DNA of 7,824 nucleotides from the NCBI GenBank assembly GCA_018646565.1, contig JABGUO010000403.1, positions 1-7,824 on the forward strand, read 5' to 3'. This stretch comes from Opitutia bacterium (GTDB lineage: Bacteria; Verrucomicrobiota; Verrucomicrobiia; Opitutales; Seribacteraceae). Position numbers and translations under genes: made by a program. Positions within the stretch are counted from its first letter, which is position 1; every line of letters begins with the position of its first letter. The notes under the pieces are model-generated. The model was not told where the DNA came from. It ran no database searches and saw only the letters and a program-made list of their open reading frames with translations. Shown here piece by piece: positions 1-7,458 of the stretch.

Positions 1-1
1 A

Positions 2-2119
2 GCTCTCAATACAGATATGCCATTCGATCAGTTCACAATTTGGCAACTTGCAGGCGATCTTCTACCCAACGCCACCACAGATCAGAAAATTGCCAGCGGG
101 TTTAATCGTAACCATTTAAATAACGGGGAAGGAGGCGCCATTGCGGAAGAGCAACGGTTCGTCATTCTCTTCGACCGGATCGATGTCACATCCACAACCT
201 GGCTAGGCTTAACCGTGGCCTGCGCACAGTGTCACGATCACAAATACGATCCGATCACCATGCAGGATTACTACGGGATGATGGATGCCTTTAATCAAGT
301 CTCGGAAAGCGGACGTCCGGGCCGACAGTCGTCCAGAATTCGCGTAGCCAGCCCCTTCATCGAAATGCCTACCGAAGAGAACAAAATTAAAATCAAAGAT
401 TTCGAAGACAGGATTGCCAAGCTTCGCCAGAAAATATCTCGCATTCAAAAATCCTCGAACAGGAAAATACCTAACCGAAATGGACCCTTCAAAGCTCAGT
501 TTGTTCGAGTTATCAATGACACCCCCAAAGGGTTTCTCCATCTTGCAGAAGTGCAAGTTTTCAACAAGCGGGAAAATTTGGCTCTACAGGGAAAAGCCTC
601 TCAAAGTAGTGATTACTCCAATGGATCTGCGAAAAATGCCATCGATGGTAACACATCCGGAGACTTCTCTAAAAATTCAGTGACCCATACCCAAGAGGAA
701 AACAATCCATGGTTGGAAATTGATTTAGGCACGGAGCAACCGATCGATAGAATTCAATTTTTCAACCGCACCGATAGCAATGTGGGAAAGCGACTTAAAA
801 ATTTTTGGGTGGTCGCCTACAACTCACAAAGACAACCCATTTGGGCAAAGAAAGGGGAAAGCACGCCAACGCCTAAATGGGAAGCAACCCTGCCCTCCTC
901 TTTTGAAAAATTTAATAAAGACCAAAATACTGCCTTGATCACATTTCTTAACCCGAATGAGTCCAAGGAAAAAGACAAACTCAATCAACAGATCAAAAGA
1001 TTCGAAAAACAACTAAATAATTACAAAGGGAATCAGGTACCCAAGGTGATGGTAATGGATGACAAGAAAAAGAGGGAGACCCACATCCTTCAACGTGGTG
1101 AATACCTTAAAAAAGGCGAAAAGGTATCATTTACCACCCCCGGATTTCTTCCCAAAATGAAGGAAAGGCTGCCCAAAAATCGTCTAGGAATGGCAAAATG
1201 GTTGGTCGACGGGGATAATCCTCTTACTGCACGAGTTCAAGTAAATCGTATGTGGCAAAGATTCTTTGGTACGGGACTGGTCAAAACATCCGAAGATTTG
1301 GGAGTACAAAGTGAATACCCCCTGCATCTTGATCTACTTGACTGGTTGGCCGTCGAATTTCAGGATCTTGCTTGGAGTCAGAAAAGAATGCACCGCCTCA
1401 TTGTCACCAGTTCCACCTATCGACAATCGAGCCAAATGAATGATTGGCACAGAGAAAATGACCCCGAAAACCGCCTGGCCAGCCGAGCCAGTCGTTTCCG
1501 TATGCCTTCAATGATTCTGCGCGATTGGGCACTCACCAACAGCGGATTACTCACAACGAAAATTGGCGGACAACCCGTCTATCCCTACCAACCCGAAAAA
1601 GTTTGGGAAGCCCTTGCGATTACCAAAGAAAGAAATTTTGATTACCCTAAATCGTCAGGTGATGATCTATACCGCCGAAGCCTTTACACTTTTTGGCGTC
1701 GCACCGTTGGACCGGCCAATATGTTCGACTCATCCGATCGTCAAGCTTGCCGGGTTAAGCCCGGACGAACAACCACCCCCCTCCATGCTCTGACCACCCT
1801 GAATGACCCGACTTGGGTCGAGGCATCACGCTTTTTGGCCGAAAGGGCGATCAAGCATTCGAACCGTTTATCTGAACGCTTGGAATATGCCTTTCGACTA
1901 GTCACATCGAAGTTTCCCACCCCCGCCCAAATGCAAATCCTCGCAAATACCTATAACGAACAACTTGCCATTTACCGCGAAGAACCTGGGGAGGCAAAGG
2001 CACTGTTGAATGTCGGCGAGGCAAAGCATGCTCAGCATTATAACCATGAAGAACATGCCGCCCTTACAGTTACCTGTCTGGGCATCCTTAATCTCGACCA
2101 GTCTCTCACCCGCGAATAA
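2..2119 (+). CDS. PSCyt2 (DUF1549) - discoidin-like - PSD1 (DUF1553) protein, 5' end missing
   Basis: The reading frame is open from base 2 and the Met codon at 17 is internal: it aligns with an internal segment (MPFDQFT) of the complete paralogue at 3643-5997. The signal peptide, any PSCyt1 haem domain and the first part of PSCyt2 therefore lie upstream of the window. Numbering from that Met, the end of PSCyt2 covers about 1-95, with QLAGDLLP, NGEGG and the CXXCH motif CAQCHDHKYDP at 69-79. A charged, probably coiled-coil linker (about 120-146) is followed by an F5/8 type C-like domain (about 160-290), more charged linker (about 315-337), then PSD1 (about 389-690) with NRMWQRFFGTGLV at 410, SSTYRQ at 465 and TPLHALTTLNDPTW up to 600. 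The C-terminus has the longer family tail ending in ILNLDQSLTRE. The family is exported and typical of PVC bacteria; its reaction is unknown. CXXCH could bind haem c or a metal. The DUF1501 gene follows after 10 bp. Family assignment is firm, function is not. Confidence 0.93.
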   Translation, partial: ALNTDMPFDQFTIWQLAGDLLPNATTDQKIASGFNRNHLNNGEGGAIAEEQRFVILFDRIDVTSTTWLGLTVACAQCHDHKYDPITMQDYYGMMDAFNQVSESGRPGRQSSRIRVASPFIEMPTEENKIKIKDFEDRIAKLRQKISRIQKSSNRKIPNRNGPFKAQFVRVINDTPKGFLHLAEVQVFNKRENLALQGKASQSSDYSNGSAKNAIDGNTSGDFSKNSVTHTQEENNPWLEIDLGTEQPIDRIQFFNRTDSNVGKRLKNFWVVAYNSQRQPIWAKKGESTPTPKWEATLPSSFEKFNKDQNTALITFLNPNESKEKDKLNQQIKRFEKQLNNYKGNQVPKVMVMDDKKKRETHILQRGEYLKKGEKVSFTTPGFLPKMKERLPKNRLGMAKWLVDGDNPLTARVQVNRMWQRFFGTGLVKTSEDLGVQSEYPLHLDLLDWLAVEFQDLAWSQKRMHRLIVTSSTYRQSSQMNDWHRENDPENRLASRASRFRMPSMILRDWALTNSGLLTTKIGGQPVYPYQPEKVWEALAITKERNFDYPKSSGDDLYRRSLYTFWRRTVGPANMFDSSDRQACRVKPGRTTTPLHALTTLNDPTWVEASRFLAERAIKHSNRLSERLEYAFRLVTSKFPTPAQMQILANTYNEQLAIYREEPGEAKALLNVGEAKHAQHYNHEEHAALTVTCLGILNLDQSLTRE
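494..886 (+). other. Discoidin / F5/8 type C-like domain inside the first PSCyt2-PSD1 gene
   Basis: This is a protein domain, at about residues 160-290 numbered from the Met codon at 17. It opens with a strand pair reading FVRVIND...LHLAEVQVF, then NLALQGKASQSS (187-198), the AIDGN turn (208-212), SVTHTQ, PWLEIDLG (231-238), IDRIQFFNRTD (243-253) and RLKNFWV (259-265). These are the hallmark positions of galactose-binding-fold discoidin/fucolectin-type domains, which commonly bind glycans or other surfaces. The insert sits in the linker between PSCyt2 and PSD1, flanked by charged, probably helical segments. The second protein of this type in the window has only a coiled-coil-like linker there. 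Domain identity is read from motifs; ligand binding is inference. Confidence 0.85.
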
Positions 2120-2129
2120 TTTTCTTACC

Positions 2130-3587
2130 ATGATCGAATCTCATCCTCGCTTTCCATTACAGAGTCAAACCCGTCGCAGTTTTTTAGGTAAAGGATCAAC
2201 TGGTATAGGATTGGCCGCTCTTGCTGGACTACTCAACCAGGACCAAGCGATGGGCAAAATTGTTGGCGGTTTCTCATTTCCAAACTTCCCACCCAAAGCT
2301 AAGCGGGTGATCGTACTTTGGCAGGGAGGAGGCCCTTCCCATATTGACCTGCTCGACCCGAAACCGATGCTTAAGAAGATGGCAGGTAAAGACATACCCG
2401 TCTCTGTTCGAGGAGGCACCCGTCTCTCTACGATGTCCTCCAGTTATAAAGCCTGGCCCTGCGTCCCGGAAATCAAACCTTATCAAAAATACGGAAAATG
2501 CGGAACCGAGATCAGTTCCATGCTCCCCCATATAGGAAACTTGGCGGATGACCTCTGTATTGTCCGTAGTCTAAATACGGAAGCGGTGAACCACGCACCC
2601 GGAGTCACCTTTACACTAACCGGTTCTCAAATCCCCGGTCGGCCAAGTATGGGAGCATGGCTCACTTACGGATTAGGAAGCGAATCAGAAGATCTTCCTG
2701 CCTATGTGGTCATGACCTCCACCGATAAAGGCAAAACCTGTGGCCAACTTTTTTATGACTATTATTGGGGAAGCGGATTTCTACCAAGCAAATATCAGGG
2801 AGTTAAGTTCAGCAGTACGGGTGCTCCTGTTCCTTATTTAAATAATCCAGAAGGAATTTCCTCAAAAGGCCGCCGTTCACTACTCGATAATATTGCCAAG
2901 TTAAATCAGGCCCATCATTCCGAATACGGAGATCCTGAAATCAACACCCGAATTGCTCAGTATGAAATGGCATTCCGGATGCAGACCAGTGTGCCAGAAC
3001 TGCTCGATTTCAAGCAGGAACCCGAACATGTGATCAAACGGTACGGTCCAGATGTCGAGCAACGAGGGACCTTCGCTAGCAACTGCCTGACCGCACGCCG
3101 TCTGCTCGAAAGAGGAACACGATTTGTCCAATTGATGCACTCAGGGTGGGACCAGCACAGCAATCTATTTACCCAACTTGAAAAACAATGTAACGCCACC
3201 GACGCCCCCACTGCCGCCCTAATTCAAGATCTGAAGGATCGGGATATGCTAAAGGATACCCTTGTCATCTGGGGCGGTGAATTCGGCCGTACTCCATTCG
3301 GGCAGTACCGTTCAGGCGACCCAAAGAAACCAACGGGTCGGGATCACTTCGGCCAAGCCTTCAGTTGGATTATGGCGGGGGGCGGAGTGAAACCCGGAAG
3401 CACATACGGAGAAACGGATGAATTCGGATGGAATATAACCAAGGACCCAGTCCACATTCACGATATGCAAGCAACGATTCTTCACCTTTGCGGAATTGAC
3501 CACACTAAATTAACTTACCGCTATCAGGGGCGGCGCTTCCGCTTGTCCGATGTTCATGGACACATTAAAAAGGGAATAATCGCCTGA
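2130..3587 (+). CDS. DUF1501 family protein with twin-arginine signal (alkaline phosphatase superfamily-like)
   Basis: A protein of 485 residues, normal to slightly long for DUF1501. The start at 2130 puts a Tat signal at the N-terminus: TRRSFLG with R15-R16, then a hydrophobic stretch at about 24-36. The same frame is open back to 2010, but that would overlap the preceding gene by 110 bases and bury the signal, so 2130 is preferred despite having no clear Shine-Dalgarno. Family motifs: GGGPSHIDLLDPKP from 66, GWDQH at 339-343, WGGEFGRTP at 381-389, GRDHF from 403 and HIHDM at 442-446. The conserved Asp and His residues look like the metal ligands of alkaline phosphatase/sulfatase-fold enzymes, but the activity of DUF1501 is not established. 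It follows its presumed PSCyt2-PSD1 partner by 10 bp, the usual pairing in PVC genomes. Cys111 and Cys124 are an oddity discussed in the findings. Family call is firm. Confidence 0.95.
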   Translation: MIESHPRFPLQSQTRRSFLGKGSTGIGLAALAGLLNQDQAMGKIVGGFSFPNFPPKAKRVIVLWQGGGPSHIDLLDPKPMLKKMAGKDIPVSVRGGTRLSTMSSSYKAWPCVPEIKPYQKYGKCGTEISSMLPHIGNLADDLCIVRSLNTEAVNHAPGVTFTLTGSQIPGRPSMGAWLTYGLGSESEDLPAYVVMTSTDKGKTCGQLFYDYYWGSGFLPSKYQGVKFSSTGAPVPYLNNPEGISSKGRRSLLDNIAKLNQAHHSEYGDPEINTRIAQYEMAFRMQTSVPELLDFKQEPEHVIKRYGPDVEQRGTFASNCLTARRLLERGTRFVQLMHSGWDQHSNLFTQLEKQCNATDAPTAALIQDLKDRDMLKDTLVIWGGEFGRTPFGQYRSGDPKKPTGRDHFGQAFSWIMAGGGVKPGSTYGETDEFGWNITKDPVHIHDMQATILHLCGIDHTKLTYRYQGRRFRLSDVHGHIKKGIIA

Positions 3588-3606
3588 GGTGATCTTGACT
3601 TCCAAA

Positions 3607-3639
3607 TAGGTGCACATAGGCTTTACACATGTATACCTA
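3607..3639 (+). repeat. Imperfect inverted repeat (possible mRNA hairpin) before the PSCyt1 gene start
   Basis: TAGGTGCACAT at 3607-3617 can pair with ATGTATACCTA at 3629-3639: nine Watson-Crick pairs, one G-U and one C-A mismatch around an 11-base loop. It lies in the 55-bp gap after the first DUF1501 gene and ends 3 bases before the ATG at 3643. There is no following T-run, so it does not look like a terminator. It could modulate translation of the next gene, be an mRNA processing site or a DNA dyad, or be chance. Confidence 0.3.
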
Positions 3640-3642
3640 CTA

Positions 3643-5997
3643 ATGAAAAAACTTCTCCTAATTTTCATTTTCCCTTTCTTCGGATGGTCCAAGCCGTTAG
3701 ATTTCAACCGAGATGTACGCCCCATCCTTTCCGATAAATGCTTTTCTTGTCATGGACCGGACGAACATGGACGTAAAGCAGATCTTCGCCTAGACATCGA
3801 AAAAGAAGCGAAACACGAAGACTTAATGGCGATTGTTGCCGGCAAACCCGATGAAAGTGAAATGATCTACCGGATTCATTCAGAGGAGGAGGAGGAAATC
3901 ATGCCCCCACCTGAAATCGGGAAACCCCTGTCTCAGAGAGAAAAAGAAATTCTCGAGCAATGGATTAAAGAAGGAGCCATCTGGGCGGATCATTGGGCCT
4001 ATGTGGATCCGGTCAAACATTCTCAACCTCAAGTAATTGACTCAAATTGGCCTACTCATTGGATCGACCAATTCACCTTCGCAGACATCAAGAAGAACCA
4101 GGTCAAACCGGCCCCCGATGCTGACCCCATCACTCTTGTCCGCCGTTTACATTTCGACCTAACTGGACTTCCACCCAAGTCACAAGAGGTTACAAATTTC
4201 GCCACCAACCCTTCCCCTCGAGCGTACGTATCTCAAATCGATGATCTCCTTGCCTCCCCTCATTTTGGTGAACGTATGACTGCGTATTGGTTGGATCTTG
4301 TTCGCTATGCAGACACCGTGGGGTACCACGGAGATCAACCCCATAACATTTCTCCCTACCGGGACTGGGTGATCAATGCATTCAATCAGAATATGCCGTT
4401 TGATCAGTTCACCCGTGAACAATTAGCGGGCGATCTTCTCCCCGACTCTACAACTCAACAAAAAGTCGCATCGGGGTATAATCGTCTACTGCAGACTACC
4501 CATGAAGGTGGCTTACAAATCAAGGAATATGATGCCATCTATGCCGCCGATCGGGTGCGTAATGTTTCCGAGGTTTGGATGGGGGCCACCGTTGGTTGTG
4601 CCCAATGTCACGATCATAAGTACGACCCCTACACCATCAAAGATAATTATGCCTTGGCTGCATTTTTTGCCGATATTGGGGATCGTGGATTCAATGGAAA
4701 TTCCCTGCCCACCAAGCGCCCTCCAGAAATCATCATTCACAACCCCGAAAACCTAGCCAAAATTCAACACCTGCAAAAGGAGATGAATGCCCTGCTTCCC
4801 CCTGCAAACCAAAAGAAATTCCAGGAATTTCAGGACCGCAAGAACAGGCTCACCTCAACGCTGAAGAAAGCCAAAGATAAAGATAAGCAGGATCTGCAAA
4901 ATAGACTGGGCAACTTGGATCAAGAAATTTCCAAACTCGCAGGTGAACAGGAACTGGCCAAATACCGAAAGATTCGTAGGGAAAAGGTCGAGATTGAGAA
5001 AATGGGTCGACCCACAATGATTTCTCAAGCCGTAAAACCCCGAACCATGCGTGTATTACCCAGAGGGAACTGGATGGATGAAAGCGGCCCCGTTGTCCTT
5101 CCCGCAGTGCCTGAGTTTCTCGGCCAAATCCAATCCAATAAAGATCGGCTTAATCGCCTGGACTTGGCCAACTGGCTAACCGATCCTAAAAATGGCAAAG
5201 GAAAGCTTAATGCCCGTGTGCTTGCAAACCGAATTTGGTATCTTCTATTTGGCAAAGGATTGGCACCTGATCTTACTGATTTTGGCGGACAAGGCACGCC
5301 CCCAGAACACCCCGAATTACTTGATAATCTTGCACTCTCACTGATTGACAAACAATGGAATATTAAAGCATTCATCAAGGATATCATGCTTAGCCGCACC
5401 TATCGCCAAGCCACGCTGCCTGGGGAAGGTTACCAAAGTTTCCAGGTTGCCCAACGACTGCCTGCAGAATTCATCCGGGATAATACTTTAGCTATTAGCG
5501 GTCTTTTAGTTCCCGCAATTGGTGGCCCCAGCGTGAAGCCCTTTCAGCCCGGTGGTTATTACCGGCACCTCAACTTCCCTCAAAGAAAATACACAGCTGA
5601 CACCGGAGAAGCCCAGTGGCGCCGTGGACTTTATGTTCACTGGCAAAGGCAGTTTCTTCATCCCATGATGAAAGCCTTTGACGCACCCAGTCGTGAGGAA
5701 TGCACCACCCAACGACCCCAGTCCAATACTCCATTGGCTGCACTGGTTTTACTGAACGACCCCACATTTCTGGAAGCAGCCAAGGCTTTTGCCGGAAAGA
5801 TTGTAAAGCGCGGGGGGGACTCCTTTGGAAATCGTCTGGCCTTCGCATTTGAAGTAGCCCTGTCCCGCCCACCCGATTCTTTTGAAGAAAACACCCTGGC
5901 ACAATTGATCGACGATCGTAACTCCGCTAGTGCGGAATCTTGGACACCACTTGCTCGTGCTATCCTCAATCTTGCCGAAACCAATTTAAGACGATGA
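3643..5997 (+). CDS. PSCyt1 - PSCyt2 (DUF1549) - PSD1 (DUF1553) exported cytochrome c-like protein
   Basis: A complete protein of 784 residues, within the usual range for this architecture. The ATG at 3643 is preferred over an in-frame GTG at 3610 because it begins a Sec signal peptide: MKK, a hydrophobic core to about residue 15, likely cleavage after GWS. PSCyt1 follows (about 19-115): CFSCH at 33-37 is a haem c site, and Met87 in IMPPPE is the likely distal ligand. PSCyt2 (about 136-350) carries LHFDLTGLPP at 169-178, PFDQFTREQLAGDLLP from 252 and CAQCHDHKYDP from C319. A charged coiled-coil-like linker spans about 367-453. PSD1 (about 500-775) shows LSRTYRQ at 583-589 and NTPLAALVLLNDPTF from 695. 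It probably acts in the periplasm or at the cell surface, with haem attached after Sec export. The reaction is unknown; electron transfer linked to the DUF1501 partner is only a guess. The stop codon overlaps the next start. No good Shine-Dalgarno; a possible hairpin precedes the start. Confidence 0.95.
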   Translation: MKKLLLIFIFPFFGWSKPLDFNRDVRPILSDKCFSCHGPDEHGRKADLRLDIEKEAKHEDLMAIVAGKPDESEMIYRIHSEEEEEIMPPPEIGKPLSQREKEILEQWIKEGAIWADHWAYVDPVKHSQPQVIDSNWPTHWIDQFTFADIKKNQVKPAPDADPITLVRRLHFDLTGLPPKSQEVTNFATNPSPRAYVSQIDDLLASPHFGERMTAYWLDLVRYADTVGYHGDQPHNISPYRDWVINAFNQNMPFDQFTREQLAGDLLPDSTTQQKVASGYNRLLQTTHEGGLQIKEYDAIYAADRVRNVSEVWMGATVGCAQCHDHKYDPYTIKDNYALAAFFADIGDRGFNGNSLPTKRPPEIIIHNPENLAKIQHLQKEMNALLPPANQKKFQEFQDRKNRLTSTLKKAKDKDKQDLQNRLGNLDQEISKLAGEQELAKYRKIRREKVEIEKMGRPTMISQAVKPRTMRVLPRGNWMDESGPVVLPAVPEFLGQIQSNKDRLNRLDLANWLTDPKNGKGKLNARVLANRIWYLLFGKGLAPDLTDFGGQGTPPEHPELLDNLALSLIDKQWNIKAFIKDIMLSRTYRQATLPGEGYQSFQVAQRLPAEFIRDNTLAISGLLVPAIGGPSVKPFQPGGYYRHLNFPQRKYTADTGEAQWRRGLYVHWQRQFLHPMMKAFDAPSREECTTQRPQSNTPLAALVLLNDPTFLEAAKAFAGKIVKRGGDSFGNRLAFAFEVALSRPPDSFEENTLAQLIDDRNSASAESWTPLARAILNLAETNLRR
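5994..5997 (+). other. ATGA stop/start overlap
   Basis: The TGA ending the PSCyt1-PSCyt2-PSD1 gene (5995-5997) shares bases with the ATG of the second DUF1501 gene (5994-5996). This arrangement usually means translational coupling, which would link production of the two partners. The Shine-Dalgarno upstream is weak (TTTAAGACG). In-frame ATGs at 6006 and 6018 are alternatives that would still keep the Tat motif. Confidence 0.75.
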
Positions 5998-7397
5998 ATA
6001 TTCCAATGAATCCGAACATGATTAACCGGAGGGCTTTCCTCGCCAGTTCCGGTTTAAGTCTGGGCAGTGCAGCACTTAATACCCTAATCGCCAAGGACGC
6101 AGGCCAACCCATGTACCTGCTCCCCAAAGCCAAGGCCAAGCGGGTCATTTTTCTATGCATGGCAGGCGGACCTTCTCACTTGGAAACCTTTGACTACAAA
6201 CCTAAACTTGATGAGCTCAACGGAAAACCAATGCCCGAGTCCTTCACCAAAGGTCAACCAATTGCTCAATTACAGGGAAAAGAACTTAAAGTTCAGGGCC
6301 ACTTGACCAAATTTAAAAAATACGGAAAAGGAGAACAGTACATTAGTGATTATCTTCCATGGACTGCGAAAATGGCCGACGACATTTCCATTATTCGTTC
6401 TATGGTTACTGAACAGATCAACCATGATCCTGCACATACATTCATGAATACCGGAAGCGTTATCAGTGGGCGCCCTTCCATGGGATCCTGGGTAAACTAC
6501 GGCTTAGGAAGTGTGGCCGAGGATTTGCCCGGCTTTGTAGTTATGACCAGTGTGGGCGGACGTAATCCACAACCCATTGCCTCACGCCAATGGTCGGCAG
6601 GTTTTTTACCCAGCCGGTTTCAGGGAGTGGAATTTAATTCCACCGGGGATCCCGTACAATATGTGCGAAATCCCAAAGGAGTAAGTAGCGAGCACCAAAG
6701 GAAACTGATCAATGCAATTACCGCTATGGACCGCCATCGCAACCAGGCGATTAATGACCCCGAGACTGATACCCGCATTGCTGCCTATGAAATGGCTTTT
6801 AAAATGCAGACATCGGTCCCTGAGCTAATGGATGTATCCAAGGAACCACAGCATATACTCGATATGTATGGGGCGAAACCGGGTGACGGTTCTTATGCAT
6901 CTAATTGCCTCCTTGCCCGTAAACTTGCCGAAAAAGGCGTTCGTTTTATTCATCTTTATCACCGTGGGTGGGATCACCATGGAGGATTAGAAAAGTACAT
7001 GGATACCTGTTGTGGGCTTACCGATAAACCAACTTGGGCACTTATCCAGGATCTCAAACAACGGGGCATGCTCGATGATACCCTGGTAGTTTGGGGCGGA
7101 GAATTTGGCCGAACTCCTATGTTTCAGGGTAAAGGAGAAGCTGGTCGCGATCACCATATTAAAGGCTTTTCCATGTGGATGGCCGGGGGGGGAGTAAAGG
7201 GAGGGTTCGGATACGGAGAAACTGATGAACTTGGCTACCATGCAGTAAAGGATAAAGTCCATGTACACGACATGCACGCAACCATGCTACACCTACTTGG
7301 GATTAAGCATCAATTCTTTACAGTCAAGCACCAGGGACTAGACTGGAAACTCACCGGTGTGGATCATTCGCATGTGATCAAACCTCTCATTGCTTAA
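5994..7397 (+). CDS. DUF1501 family protein with twin-arginine signal (second copy)
   Basis: A protein of 467 residues, of normal length for the family. The start at 5994 is chosen for its ATGA overlap with the preceding gene. The frame is open from 5940, but that extension lies within the upstream gene and lacks family similarity. The N-terminus has a Tat motif, NRRAFLASSG with R12-R13, and a short hydrophobic segment. DUF1501 motifs in order: GGPSHLETFDYKP from 58, SGRPSMGSWVNYGLG near 160-175, GWDHH at 325-329, WGGEFGRTP at 367-375, GRDHH at 384-388 and HVHDM at 423-427. It is clearly related to the DUF1501 gene at 2130-3587 (shared YEMAF.MQTSVPEL and ASNCL.AR.L blocks) but well diverged. 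The conserved Asp/His set suggests a metal-dependent alkaline phosphatase-like fold; the substrate is unknown. It probably works with the preceding haem protein. A run of eight G at 7185-7192 lies inside the gene without breaking the frame. Confidence 0.95.
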   Translation: MNIPMNPNMINRRAFLASSGLSLGSAALNTLIAKDAGQPMYLLPKAKAKRVIFLCMAGGPSHLETFDYKPKLDELNGKPMPESFTKGQPIAQLQGKELKVQGHLTKFKKYGKGEQYISDYLPWTAKMADDISIIRSMVTEQINHDPAHTFMNTGSVISGRPSMGSWVNYGLGSVAEDLPGFVVMTSVGGRNPQPIASRQWSAGFLPSRFQGVEFNSTGDPVQYVRNPKGVSSEHQRKLINAITAMDRHRNQAINDPETDTRIAAYEMAFKMQTSVPELMDVSKEPQHILDMYGAKPGDGSYASNCLLARKLAEKGVRFIHLYHRGWDHHGGLEKYMDTCCGLTDKPTWALIQDLKQRGMLDDTLVVWGGEFGRTPMFQGKGEAGRDHHIKGFSMWMAGGGVKGGFGYGETDELGYHAVKDKVHVHDMHATMLHLLGIKHQFFTVKHQGLDWKLTGVDHSHVIKPLIA

Positions 7398-7458
7398 GCC
7401 CAATTTCAAGACCGATTCTAATTATTGCAATCCATTGAATATTACAAATAATAGGATT

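Noticed and set aside
2010..2129. Longer start for the first DUF1501 protein, adding 40 residues
   Set aside because: It would overlap the upstream gene by 110 bases in another frame and hide the Tat signal. The added residues look like out-of-frame translation.
3595..3637. TTGACT followed by TATACC as a promoter for the PSCyt1 gene
   Set aside because: The boxes are about 31 bases apart and no good -10 box lies at 16-18 bases from TTGACT.
5025..5399. A 124-codon open frame on the minus strand, opposite the PSD1 region
   Set aside because: It lies wholly opposite a well-supported gene, its product has no recognisable motif, and similar antisense frames occur throughout this window.
5940..5993. 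Longer start for the second DUF1501 protein, adding 18 residues
   Set aside because: The extension lies inside the coding end of the upstream gene, and the ATGA start at 5994 is the more natural one.
7440..7453. TATTA-CAAA-TAATA inverted repeat as a terminator after the second DUF1501 gene
   Set aside because: The stem is five A-T pairs only, with no T-run; too weak for an intrinsic terminator.
7425..7454. TTGCAA with an AT-rich -10-like box as a promoter for the last gene
   Set aside because: The -10 match is poor and transcription would begin at about the start codon itself.
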